Below are positions 52,924 to 61,378 of a DNA stretch of 64,000 bases, in pieces. Position 1 is the stretch's first letter, and every line of letters starts with the position of its first letter. The position numbers and the translations under genes were made by a program. The notes beneath the pieces were generated by a model, which worked only from the letters and a program-made list of their open reading frames with translations, was not told where the DNA came from and ran no database searches. Source of the stretch: a candidate division BRC1 bacterium ADurb.Bin183 (GTDB lineage: Bacteria; Sumerlaeota; Sumerlaeia; MWCT01); the NCBI GenBank assembly GCA_002070185.1, contig MWCT01000009.1, positions 1 through 64,000 on the forward strand. The letters run 5' to 3'.

Positions 52924-54048
52924 ATGGAAACGATCGTCAAAATTCTAGAGATTCGTCTCTGGCGGGAGAGCTATATTTACAATCTCCTGATGGCTGTTTT
53001 TGTCGTTTGCGTTTCTGTTTTGGCGGGGAAAATACTCTCGCTTTTTTTCAAGCGTTGGATGCTTTCCCTCGAGCGGCGATTTCATGTTGAAATGGAGGAG
53101 CGCGTCATCAGCAAACTGGCGCGCCCTCTCATTTTTATCCTCTTCCTTATCGGTGTGCGTTTTGCGGGCAGTTTGCTGAATCTGCCCACGCCGCGGGGCA
53201 ATGAGGCTTTTTTTGATGTCCGCGAATTCTTCAATAAAACTGCTGATGTTATCATCATTCTTTCCTTCATCTGGATTTTTTTAAACGCGGTAGATGGCGC
53301 GCAACATCTCCTTGAACGTCTGGCGCGCCAGCCGGACGCCCGCGTGCGGGATCAGCTCCTGCCCATTTTCACAAGGATTGTAAAAGTCGTTATTGTTATC
53401 GTCGGCGTCATCATGATTATCAGCCGCATGGGACAGGACGTCAAAGCCATTGTGGCTGGGCTCGGCATCGGCGGCGTGGCGCTTGCCCTTGCCGCGCAGG
53501 AAACGCTCAAAAATCTCTTTGGCTCAATTATGATTCTTGTGGATAAACCTTTTCAGGTTGGCGATTGGATTACGGCAGGAAACACGGAAGGCGTTGTGGA
53601 GGATATCGGCTTCCGCTCCACGCGCATCCGCACTTTCCCCGATACCCTTGTGACGATTCCCAACAGCAAAATGGCGGATGCGGAGATTAATAATTTCTCC
53701 CGAATGCACAAAAGACGTGTAGCGATGACCATCGGCGTGAGCTATGCCGCCGATGCTGATCGAATGGAGAAATGTCTGTCGGGCATCAAAAAGATTCTGG
53801 ATAATCACGAAGGAGTCACATCGGAGGGACAAAACATTCACTTCTTAGATTTCGGCGAGTCATCGCTTAATATCAGGGTTCTTTATTTTACCAAAGATCT
53901 CACCTATAGCGGGCATAACAAAGTGCGCCAAGAAGTCAATCTCGCCATCATGCGCATGCTGGAGGAGGCGGGGCTTTCGATAGCCCTTCCCTCTCGCAGC
54001 ATTTACATCGAAAAGACGCCGCCCGCCTCAAACGGCTCGAAGTCATAA
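52924..54048 (+). CDS. MscS-family mechanosensitive channel
   Basis: 374 residues. Three to four hydrophobic helices are followed by the pore helix (VAGLGIGGVALALAAQETLKNLFGS) and the beta domain (GDWITAGNTEGVVEDIGFRSTRIRT). It releases solutes on osmotic downshock. The gene starts 15 bp after the pfp stop and overlaps the convergent lipoate ligase gene by 6 bp at its end. Confidence 0.93.
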   Translation: METIVKILEIRLWRESYIYNLLMAVFVVCVSVLAGKILSLFFKRWMLSLERRFHVEMEERVISKLARPLIFILFLIGVRFAGSLLNLPTPRGNEAFFDVREFFNKTADVIIILSFIWIFLNAVDGAQHLLERLARQPDARVRDQLLPIFTRIVKVVIVIVGVIMIISRMGQDVKAIVAGLGIGGVALALAAQETLKNLFGSIMILVDKPFQVGDWITAGNTEGVVEDIGFRSTRIRTFPDTLVTIPNSKMADAEINNFSRMHKRRVAMTIGVSYAADADRMEKCLSGIKKILDNHEGVTSEGQNIHFLDFGESSLNIRVLYFTKDLTYSGHNKVRQEVNLAIMRMLEEAGLSIALPSRSIYIEKTPPASNGSKS

Positions 54049-55110
54049 ATCGGCAAGCCCGTTTGCGTTTTTCGCAGCGTCCTGAATCAAATCCAAAATA
54101 ACAGGCAGGTCAACTTGATGGATAAAGCGGTCGGCGCCGCTTTCGGCAAGACGCCCCTCCAAAGAGGCGCGGTCGAGCGATGTCCATTTGAGCAGCGACT
54201 CCAGCCGGGCTATATCCCTTGTGCGGGAGAAGTAATCGCCGGTGACGAGAATGCATTCGATTGCGCCGCCAGCTGCGCAGAGATGGACTTGAAGCAATCC
54301 GCCCGGCGTTTTCCGCTCGGCAGAAGCCATGCGGCGTTTTGGCGCGCGCGTCCGGTAAATCCATTCGTCATTGTCGTATCTCTCCCGGCGCAGATGCGCC
54401 ATGCGCTCTTTTTCCCTTTCCGTTAAATCCCCCTGCAAAAAATCCATCCCCAAAGAAAGGCGCAACGCGCGCGCAACCGCCTCCTGCAACTGGCTCAACG
54501 CGATGCCGCGCTTCGGCAGTTCCCGCCGAATGGTCGTCATGCGATCCCCAAAACAGGAAATGCCGCGGTCGAGCATCCGCTGCGTTGGCAGATTAAGAAT
54601 GTCCAGCATGGTTTCAATGTCAAAATCGAGCAGCAGGCTGGAATGGAAAAAAGTAACGCCGTCCATATCCTGCGAAATGGCAAGACCTGCGATTTTTTTT
54701 CCGCCGACGGCGAGATCGTTTTTGCCCATGAACTCCGCCTGCAGTCCAAACTCGGAGAGCGCCCGCGCAAAGATGGCGGCAAGGAATTCAAAAGAACCCT
54801 GAATGGATTTGGGAAGAGAAGGGAAATTGCTAGGAAGCGCCAGACCAAAAGCCATTTGATCCGGCGTCATGAAAACAGTTCCGCCGCCGGTAATGCGGCG
54901 ATTGACCTCAATGCCGCGCATCTCGCACCGGTCAAGGCGCAAAGAAGCCGCGGCGTTTTGGTATCGCCCGATTATCACGCATGGCTTATAGTGATATAGA
55001 TGAAGCGTAGGCGGGGCAACGCCTTGCGCCGCCGATTCGCAAATGGTCTCGTCAATGGCAAGCCCCTCGGCGGAAGAAAGCGCTCCATTGAGAATGAGCC
55101 GGCTATTCAT
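54043..55110 (-). CDS. Lipoate-protein ligase family protein
   Basis: 355 residues. BPL/LplA/LipB fold: HLYHYKPCVIIGRYQN, RRITGGGTVFMTPDQMAFG and the catalytic Lys region NDLAVGGKKIAGLAISQ. The C-terminal ~100 residues correspond to the accessory LplA domain. It likely attaches lipoate or octanoate to the GcvH-like protein encoded upstream (57671). It is last in the minus-strand redox cluster, 60 bp after the GlcF-like gene. No strong ribosome-binding site is visible at the ATG. Confidence 0.88.
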   Translation of the reverse strand: MNSRLILNGALSSAEGLAIDETICESAAQGVAPPTLHLYHYKPCVIIGRYQNAAASLRLDRCEMRGIEVNRRITGGGTVFMTPDQMAFGLALPSNFPSLPKSIQGSFEFLAAIFARALSEFGLQAEFMGKNDLAVGGKKIAGLAISQDMDGVTFFHSSLLLDFDIETMLDILNLPTQRMLDRGISCFGDRMTTIRRELPKRGIALSQLQEAVARALRLSLGMDFLQGDLTEREKERMAHLRRERYDNDEWIYRTRAPKRRMASAERKTPGGLLQVHLCAAGGAIECILVTGDYFSRTRDIARLESLLKWTSLDRASLEGRLAESGADRFIHQVDLPVILDLIQDAAKNANGLADL

Positions 55111-55170
55111 CGCACAGTTTCAAAAAAATCCTAATTCGAAATCAGATATCCGTAATACCTAATTCGCCTT

Positions 55171-56277
55171 TCACAAGGCTCTCATAATCAAAGCGTTCAC
55201 ATCCTGAACGTCCATCTTGATGCCCGCCAGATTGGCGCCCTCTTTCAGGTTAAGGAGACAGGTGGGGCAGGCGGCGGCAAGAATCTCCGCGCCAAGCTCG
55301 GCAGCCTCCCGAACGCGTTCGGAGGCGATTTTTTTTGCCAGCTCGGGATAGCTGCCAAGAAGCGGTCCGCCGCAGCAGACCGAGTTTTGGCGGTTTTTGG
55401 CGAATTCAAGCAGCGTCAGACCGGAAATGGCGCGGAGAACATCGCGCGGCTCCTCATAAACGCCGCCGTGGCGCCCGATGTCGCATCCATCGAAATAGAC
55501 AACTTTTTTGGCAAAGGGCTTTGTAAATTTTAATTTGCCCTCTTTAATGAGCTGGTCAAAAAATTGAACCGAGTGCAAAGGCTTAATGACGTCCGCATAA
55601 TGCTCTTTCATCGCCTTGAAACAACCGGCGCAGGGCGTGATGACATATTCAATGCCGAACTCCTTCCAAAGCGCCTTGTTGCGGGCAATCAAGAGCTCCG
55701 CTTGCTCGGCGTCGCCCATGCGGATGAGCGGGTCGCCGCAGCATTCCTCGCGGTCGCCCATCAGCGTAAAATCCACGCCTGCCTGCTGCAAAATGCGGAT
55801 AACCGCTTTGCCGATGCGGCTCTGGGCGTAGGATACGGCGCAGCCGGCGTGGAGCAGATATTTTGCCGAACGCGGCTGGCGCAACTCCGGCGGAAGCCAC
55901 GCCCCGCGCTCTTTTTTCGGCTGGCTGAAAGGATTCGATTCGCCCTCGATATTGACGCGGATGCGGTTCAGACTTTCCGGCAGAGTCTTGCCTTTTTTCA
56001 GCATGGCAGCTTTTGCCTGAAGCATGAGGTCGTTGACAGGCACGCCGGGAGGGCAGGTTACGCTGCAGGCGTCGCACTGAAGGCAGGTGAGAAGCGATTC
56101 CTGCACGCCGTCCGTCAATTCAATATCCCCGCGCATAGCGGCTTTGATGAGCCGTACGCGTCCGCGCGCCACACGGGACTCCATGCCTGTGATTTGATAA
56201 ACGGGGCATGTCTCCTGACAGTTGCCGCATTTCATACATTTGACAATATCTTCTTCATGTTCTTGAATAAACGCCAT
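55171..56277 (-). CDS. GlcF/HdrD-like iron-sulfur protein with two CCG domains
   Basis: 368 residues. Two 4Fe-4S motifs at the start (CMKCGNCQETCPVYQ, CLQCDACSVTCPP) and two CCG domains (GCAVSY...EECCGDP and GCDIGR...CCGGP, with further Cys). This is the architecture of GlcF and HdrD; CCG domains in HdrB hold the noncubane clusters that reduce disulfides. AGGAGA precedes the ATG. It presumably takes electrons from the adjacent GlcD-like flavoprotein or acts as the Hdr-type catalytic unit. Confidence 0.9.
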   Translation of the reverse strand: MAFIQEHEEDIVKCMKCGNCQETCPVYQITGMESRVARGRVRLIKAAMRGDIELTDGVQESLLTCLQCDACSVTCPPGVPVNDLMLQAKAAMLKKGKTLPESLNRIRVNIEGESNPFSQPKKERGAWLPPELRQPRSAKYLLHAGCAVSYAQSRIGKAVIRILQQAGVDFTLMGDREECCGDPLIRMGDAEQAELLIARNKALWKEFGIEYVITPCAGCFKAMKEHYADVIKPLHSVQFFDQLIKEGKLKFTKPFAKKVVYFDGCDIGRHGGVYEEPRDVLRAISGLTLLEFAKNRQNSVCCGGPLLGSYPELAKKIASERVREAAELGAEILAAACPTCLLNLKEGANLAGIKMDVQDVNALIMRAL

Positions 56278-56295
56278 TTCATTCTCCTGAAATTT

Positions 56296-57684
56296 TTATA
56301 CGAACATTTTTCCGGGATTGAGGATGTTATTGGGGTCGAGCGCTTTTTTGACGGCATACATGGCGCGGATGCCGACTTCGCCGACCTCTTTGGGCATGAA
56401 GCGCGCCTTGGCGGAGCCGATGCCGTGTTCGCCGGAGATGGTGCCGCCGAGGCTCAAAGCCAGATCAAAAATCTCCTCGACCGCCTTTTCCACGCGCGCA
56501 AATTCTTCCTTGTCCCGCTCGTCCGTTAAGATGGTGGGATGAAGATTGCCGTCGCCTGCGTGACCAAAGTTCCCGATGCGGATATTATATTTCTTTGCGA
56601 TTTCATTCACGCCGCGAACCATATCCGGAATGCGGCTGCGGGGAACGGTGGCGTCTTCCAGAATGGTGGTGGGGCGCACCCGCGCCAGAGCGGAGAGCGC
56701 CGCGCGCCTCGCCTGCCAGAGATTTTCGCGTTCATCCTCCGTCTCGGCTTTGCGGAGATTCAGCGCCTCGTTTTTTTTGCAGATTTCTTCCACGCGCCCG
56801 ATTTCTTTCACAGCCGCTTCTTTCACACCGTCCGTTTCTATAAGCAAAACCGCGCCGGCGTCCCGCGGCAGTCCGATGTGCTTATAATCCTCCACGGCGT
56901 TGATAGTGGTATTATCCAGAAATTCCAGCGTGGCAGGCATGACGCCTGCGGCAATAATATCGGCAACCGTTTGCGCCGCTTGATTCATATCTTTGAATAT
57001 TGCCAGCACGGACTCTTTATGTTCCGGCGCGGGAATCAATTTGAGAACGATATTGACGATGATGCCGAGTGTGCCTTCGCTGCCCGTGAAGAGCTGCGTC
57101 ATGTTGTAGCCGGTGGCGGTCTTGACCGTGCGTGTGCCGGTTTTCAAAATCTCGCCGGTGGGCGTCACCACCTCCATGCCCATCACATAATCTTTTGTCA
57201 CGCCATATTTGAGACCGCGCAGCCCGCCAGCATTTTCCGCCACGTTGCCACCGATGGTGGAGGTTTTCATGCTGGAGGGGTCGGGGGGATACATGAGACC
57301 GAGTTTTGCCACAGCGTCATTTAATGTCTGTGTGATTACGCCGGATTCCACGACGGCGTAGTAATCTTTTTGATTGATTTCAAGGATGCGGTTCAGTCGG
57401 CAAAGGTTAAGCACCAGTCCGTTTTTCACGGGCACGCTGCCGCCGGAAAGCCCCGTTCCCGCCCCGCGCGGAATGACCGGCATCTTGTATTCGTTCGCCG
57501 TCTTCATAATCAGAGCGATTTCCTCCGCCGAGCCCGGGAAAACGATAGCGTCGGGGATCGCCTCTTCCAGCGTGGCGTCATAAGAATAGCAGAGCCGCTC
57601 CTCATAAGAGTCGTAAAAATGCTCCTTGCCCACGATTCCTTTGATAGTTTCCAGAGCGCCTTCAAAAGCCTTATTCTTGAGCAT
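56296..57684 (-). CDS. GlcD-like FAD-linked oxidase
   Basis: 462 residues; the ATG at 57684 follows GGAAGGAA and overlaps the GcvH-like gene by 14 bp. FAD_binding_4 domain (VIPRGAGTGLSGGSVPVKNGLVLNL, GGNVAENAGGLRGLKYG, TGSEGTLGI) and the FAD-oxidase C-terminal domain (GNFGHAGDGNLHP, ISGEHGIGSAKA). This family oxidises glycolate, D-lactate or related 2-hydroxyacids. The substrate is unknown. With the GlcF-like protein it should pass electrons into the neighbouring Flx-HdrA system. Confidence 0.9.
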   Translation of the reverse strand: MLKNKAFEGALETIKGIVGKEHFYDSYEERLCYSYDATLEEAIPDAIVFPGSAEEIALIMKTANEYKMPVIPRGAGTGLSGGSVPVKNGLVLNLCRLNRILEINQKDYYAVVESGVITQTLNDAVAKLGLMYPPDPSSMKTSTIGGNVAENAGGLRGLKYGVTKDYVMGMEVVTPTGEILKTGTRTVKTATGYNMTQLFTGSEGTLGIIVNIVLKLIPAPEHKESVLAIFKDMNQAAQTVADIIAAGVMPATLEFLDNTTINAVEDYKHIGLPRDAGAVLLIETDGVKEAAVKEIGRVEEICKKNEALNLRKAETEDERENLWQARRAALSALARVRPTTILEDATVPRSRIPDMVRGVNEIAKKYNIRIGNFGHAGDGNLHPTILTDERDKEEFARVEKAVEEIFDLALSLGGTISGEHGIGSAKARFMPKEVGEVGIRAMYAVKKALDPNNILNPGKMFV

Positions 57685-58129
57685 AACTTTTTCCTTCCGC
57701 CTTGCCTTGTTCCACAGCGGCAATCTCTTTTTCAAGCCACGCCGCGGCGGCGGCTCCCTGCATCAGAGCCGCTTTTTCTGATTCTAAATCGGAGGGACGC
57801 ATGGTGAATATCCAGCCATCGCCGTAGCAATCGCGGTTGATGAGCGTCGCATCGCCTTCAAGTTCGTAATTCACTTCGACGATTTCGCCGGAAAGCGGGG
57901 CAACGAGTTTGCCGATCCATTTGGCGGACTGCACCTTGCCGCAGGTCTCATTTGCCTGAACGGCGTCGCCTTCAAAGGGCATATCCACATACGTGATGTC
58001 GCCCGCCTCAGCCTGCGCAAAATCAAGCAACCCCACCCGCACAATATCCCCCTCTTCAAACCTGACCCAAGAAAAATCCTTGTGATAGAAAAGGTCGTCG
58101 GGCATCTTGTAACCTTTTACATCCGCCAT
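57671..58129 (-). CDS. GcvH-like lipoyl carrier protein
   Basis: 152 residues; AAGGAGGAG precedes the ATG. Lipoyl domain (about 20-115) with the modification-site region CGKVQSAKWIGKLVAPLSGEI; Lys70 is the candidate lipoyl lysine. The sequence around it departs from the ESVKAA of normal GcvH. No gcvP or gcvT genes are near, so a glycine-cleavage role is unlikely. In sulfur-oxidising sHdr organisms a GcvH-like protein (LbpA) carries a lipoyl group beside Hdr proteins. A dedicated ligase lies at the end of this cluster. Confidence 0.88.
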   Translation of the reverse strand: MADVKGYKMPDDLFYHKDFSWVRFEEGDIVRVGLLDFAQAEAGDITYVDMPFEGDAVQANETCGKVQSAKWIGKLVAPLSGEIVEVNYELEGDATLINRDCYGDGWIFTMRPSDLESEKAALMQGAAAAAWLEKEIAAVEQGKAEGKSYAQE

Positions 58130-58168
58130 GTCGCTCCTCCTTGTAGATAATCATTCAAATTCAAAAAA

Positions 58169-59017
58169 TCAGTATTCCTTTGGCATTTTTTGCAGCTGGG
58201 CGTAGCTGAAAACCGGACCGTCTATGCAAACGTAATATTTTCCGATGTTGCAGCGTCCGCATTTGCCTATGCCGCACTTCATCCGCATTTCCAGCGTGGT
58301 GATAATCATCTCTGGCGGAAATCCCAGCTCGGTCAAACTCTTCAGCACATACTTAATCATAATTGGCGGACCGCACGTGATGGCGACAGTGTCTTTCGGT
58401 TTGGGGGCGGTCTGATCCAGCAGTGCGGGGACAAATCCCACACGTCCCGCATATCCGGCTGCGGCGCGGTCCACCGTTTCCAGATATGCCACATCGGGAC
58501 GCTCGCCCCAAGCCTTCAAATCATATTTGAACAGCAGATCTCCGGGAGTCCGCGCCCCATATAAAATCGTAATATCCTTGTAATCTTTGCGATGGGAATC
58601 ATCGAGCATATAATTGATGACCGAGCGCAACGGCGCCAGACCGATGCCGCCGGCGATGAAAAGAATATTTTTGCCCTTGAACAAATCCAGCGGAAAGGTG
58701 TTGCCGTAAGGACCGCGCACGCCTAATGTATCGCCTTCCTTCATATAATGAATCGCTGTGGTCACAACGCCCATGCGTTTGATGCAGAATTGAAGGTTCG
58801 GCTGCGTGGGAGAAGAGGTGATGGAGATAGGCGCTTCGCCCGAGCCGAGCACGGAGAGCTCCGCAAACTGCCCCGGCAGGTATAGAAACGCGCGCCCATC
58901 TTCGGGGTTCACCCATTCGAGCTCGAATGTGCGCGTGTCCCGCGTTGACGATTCCACTGTGATGCGGACAATGCGCATCGGTCGGGGAAGATAGGGGTTT
59001 TCAGGATTTTCGCTCAC
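58169..59017 (-). CDS. FlxA-like FAD/NAD(P)H-binding electron-transfer subunit
   Basis: 282 residues; GTG start with GGGAGAAG upstream. Ferredoxin-NADP reductase fold (PGQFAELSVLGSGEAPISI; NAD region FIAGGIGLAPLRSVINYML; VAITCGPPIMIKY) and a C-terminal 2Fe-2S-type motif (CGIGKCGRCNIG...C), as in DHOD electron-transfer subunits, sulfhydrogenase gamma and FlxA. It should deliver or accept electrons from NAD(P)H. Overlaps the next gene by about 17 bp. Confidence 0.88.
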   Translation of the reverse strand: MSENPENPYLPRPMRIVRITVESSTRDTRTFELEWVNPEDGRAFLYLPGQFAELSVLGSGEAPISITSSPTQPNLQFCIKRMGVVTTAIHYMKEGDTLGVRGPYGNTFPLDLFKGKNILFIAGGIGLAPLRSVINYMLDDSHRKDYKDITILYGARTPGDLLFKYDLKAWGERPDVAYLETVDRAAAGYAGRVGFVPALLDQTAPKPKDTVAITCGPPIMIKYVLKSLTELGFPPEMIITTLEMRMKCGIGKCGRCNIGKYYVCIDGPVFSYAQLQKMPKEY

Positions 59018-60023
59018 AGGCTTCTCCCAATTGTTTCAAAACTTCGCGGATGTCCACATTGACCGGACAAATCTCGGCGCAGCGTCCGCAACCGGTGCAG
59101 GAAACGACTCCTTGGTTATCCTTGAAATAAGAAAATTTATGCAAGATGCGCTGGCGCATTCTCTGCCCGCCTTTGGTTCGCGGGTTGTGCCCTGAGGCGT
59201 GCAATGTAAATTTGGGGAACATGCATCCGTCCCAAGTCCGCACGCGCCTGCCGATTTCGCCCTTTGCCTCGTCCGTAATGTCAAAGCAATGGCATGTCGG
59301 ACATACAAAAGTGCACGCCGCGCAGCCGATGCACTTCTGGGCGATTTCGTCCCAGACGTCCGCCTCAAAACCCTCCGCCAGCATCCGCGCCAATTCATCC
59401 AGCGGCGGAATATCCCATTTTGGCTCGGCGTTTTCGCATCGCAATCTCTCGACTGTTTTTGCATCCGCCGCCGCGGCGTCCGGCAGCGATTCCACAAGGC
59501 GCGCGCCCGCTTCGGTATTAACCTTGATATAATATTTGTCAGAAAAAGGGGTGAAGAACAAATCCGCTATATCGGAGGCGAATCGGTCTATGCCAAAAAA
59601 TCCGCAAAAGCACATCTCGCCGGGTTCGGGGCAAGCCATCCCGATAAGTATGCTGTTGCGGCGCCGTTTCAAATAGTATGAATCAAGATACGCCCCGGCG
59701 CTAAACAAGCGATCCTGCGCTGCGATGCCCGCCAAATCGCAAGCGACCGCGCCAAAAAGTATAGTGGGCTTTTTGTCGTATGCCGGCTCCGCAATTTTCT
59801 GCGTCTTTTTATTGAAGAAAAAAAGAGTTTCATTCTGCGGGAAAAAGATTTCTTTGGCGGATTTAAGCGGACGAAGGTAATCGAGACATATCTCGGAGGC
59901 GTTGCCGACCGGTTTATACAGGCTGAAGCCGTTTGATTTGACCGGCGCAATCAGGCGGTATTGCTCGATGAGGCTGTTCCCGAAGGAGACGAGATTTTCT
60001 TTTAATAATATTTTATCTTTCAT
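59001..60023 (-). CDS. FlxB-like / HydB-AsrA-like 4Fe-4S protein
   Basis: 340 residues. N-terminal ~220 residues of the sulfhydrogenase beta / AsrA type (ILFGAVACDLAGIAAQDRLF, FGIDRFA), then two ferredoxin motifs (CIGCAACTFVCPTCHCFD and CTGCGRCAEICPVN). Forms the electron conduit between the FAD subunit and the Hdr part. Confidence 0.85.
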   Translation of the reverse strand: MKDKILLKENLVSFGNSLIEQYRLIAPVKSNGFSLYKPVGNASEICLDYLRPLKSAKEIFFPQNETLFFFNKKTQKIAEPAYDKKPTILFGAVACDLAGIAAQDRLFSAGAYLDSYYLKRRRNSILIGMACPEPGEMCFCGFFGIDRFASDIADLFFTPFSDKYYIKVNTEAGARLVESLPDAAAADAKTVERLRCENAEPKWDIPPLDELARMLAEGFEADVWDEIAQKCIGCAACTFVCPTCHCFDITDEAKGEIGRRVRTWDGCMFPKFTLHASGHNPRTKGGQRMRQRILHKFSYFKDNQGVVSCTGCGRCAEICPVNVDIREVLKQLGEACERKS

Positions 60024-60028
60024 GGCGC

Positions 60029-60880
60029 TTATTTTATAAAATCATTGTAATCGTCCGGCTTGAATGTCTCAAGGGCAGCCGGAGCATTGGGGTCAACGCC
60101 CGCTTGATGATGGAACAGATTCAACATGTCCTCGCGTATTTGTTTTGCCAGCGGAGCCAGATTTACATCCATCGGGCAAGCGCGCGCGCAGGCGCCGCAC
60201 TCCCCGCAGCGTCCTGCTGTATGAATCGCCCGCACAATGTGAAAAATCATCGTGTCCGTGACCTCGCTCCCTTCGCCTATCCAGCGGGGCAGCGACCGCT
60301 CCACAAAACACTCCTCGCAATAACACATCGGGCAGGCGTTGCGGCAGGCATAGCAGCGGATGCATTTTTCCATCTCCGCTTTGAACATCTCCCACCGTTC
60401 AGCGGGCATCTTCGAAAAGAAATCCGCAACCCTGTCCGTAAACGGTTCATTCCGCTCCATCTCCTTCGCCTCGCCGCTGAGCGTGTCATAAACGGGCGGC
60501 AGCGTCACCGCGCATTCCGCGCATGAGGCAAAAAGCGTTTTCCCGTCTTTTTCCAGCAATCCAGGGCAGGCAAACGAGATGATATGAACCTTATCCCGTT
60601 CAATTTGCTTTTCCTGAATCAGGCAGACAATGGTGCGGACGTCGCACGGTTTTGCCACGATGGCAATCTTGCCTTTTTCTTTTAAACGGGGGAGATAAAG
60701 CGATAGGTTGTTCACGCAAAAACGATTGAAGACAAGCTTCCCAACGTCCTTTTCTTTATCAATAAAAACAGGCGCCGTGCGATTAGGCGCGGAGCCGGCG
60801 CCGTAGCCGATGACCATCGCAACTTCTTTATTTTTAAGCAGCCGAGCCGCTATTTTTTGAATCTCAGACTGGATATCCAT
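60029..60880 (-). CDS. FlxC-like 4Fe-4S protein with FrhB-like domain
   Basis: 283 residues; the ATG at 60880 lies next to the FlxD stop. N-terminal part resembles the F420-reducing hydrogenase beta fold (KIAIVAKPCDVRTIVCLIQE). Two 4Fe-4S motifs follow (CIRCYACRNACPMCYCEEC, CGECGACARACPMDVN). Predicted soluble electron-transfer subunit. Confidence 0.83.
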   Translation of the reverse strand: MDIQSEIQKIAARLLKNKEVAMVIGYGAGSAPNRTAPVFIDKEKDVGKLVFNRFCVNNLSLYLPRLKEKGKIAIVAKPCDVRTIVCLIQEKQIERDKVHIISFACPGLLEKDGKTLFASCAECAVTLPPVYDTLSGEAKEMERNEPFTDRVADFFSKMPAERWEMFKAEMEKCIRCYACRNACPMCYCEECFVERSLPRWIGEGSEVTDTMIFHIVRAIHTAGRCGECGACARACPMDVNLAPLAKQIREDMLNLFHHQAGVDPNAPAALETFKPDDYNDFIK

Positions 60881-60881
60881 A

Positions 60882-61352
60882 TCAAGCCTCGGCAATTTCC
60901 TTTTCAATTTCTTTCGGGATTTCAAAGGATTTGACCATACGGCGCGCCGGTCCCAGTTTTTTGACGGACTCCGTCACTTCGCGGATGACCTGCGAAAAGC
61001 GCTCGCCCTCGGCGGCAGAGACCCACGAAAATTGAACGCGCCCCTCTTCCAACCCGAGCGCCTCCAAAAGGTTTTTGAGAACGGCAAATTTGCGCCGCGC
61101 ATAATAATTGCCTTCAATATAATGGCAATCGCCGGGGTGGCATCCCGAAACAAGCACCCCATCTGCGCCGTTTTGCAGCGCCTTCAGGATGTAAAGCGGA
61201 TCTACGCGACCGCTGCACGGCACGCGAATGACGCGCACATTTGGGGGATATTGGTAGCGCCCGATACCCGCCAAGTCCGCGCCGGCGTAACTGCACCAGT
61301 TGCAAAGAAACGCCACAATCTTCGGCTCAAAATTTTCGACTTCTTCCGCCAA
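60882..61352 (-). CDS. FlxD/MvhD-like iron-sulfur subunit
   Basis: 156 residues; TTG start, supported by AAGGA eight bases upstream. Hallmarks of MvhD: VAFLCNWCSYAGADLAG, VPCSGRVDP and SGCHPGDCHYIEGN, whose Cys residues bind a 2Fe-2S cluster. It links electron input modules to HdrA. Lies directly after the HdrA gene and overlaps none of its codons. Confidence 0.92.
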   Translation of the reverse strand: MAEEVENFEPKIVAFLCNWCSYAGADLAGIGRYQYPPNVRVIRVPCSGRVDPLYILKALQNGADGVLVSGCHPGDCHYIEGNYYARRKFAVLKNLLEALGLEEGRVQFSWVSAAEGERFSQVIREVTESVKKLGPARRMVKSFEIPKEIEKEIAEA

Positions 61353-61378
61353 TTTTTAAATCCTTATAAACCTATAAA

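Noticed and set aside
57671..58129. GcvH of a glycine cleavage system
   Set aside because: No gcvT or gcvP nearby, altered lipoyl-site context and tight linkage to redox genes.
58175..58195. Sigma-54 promoter (TGGCATTTTTTGCA)
   Set aside because: The boxes are two bases too close, and the site is at the end of a gene on the opposite strand.
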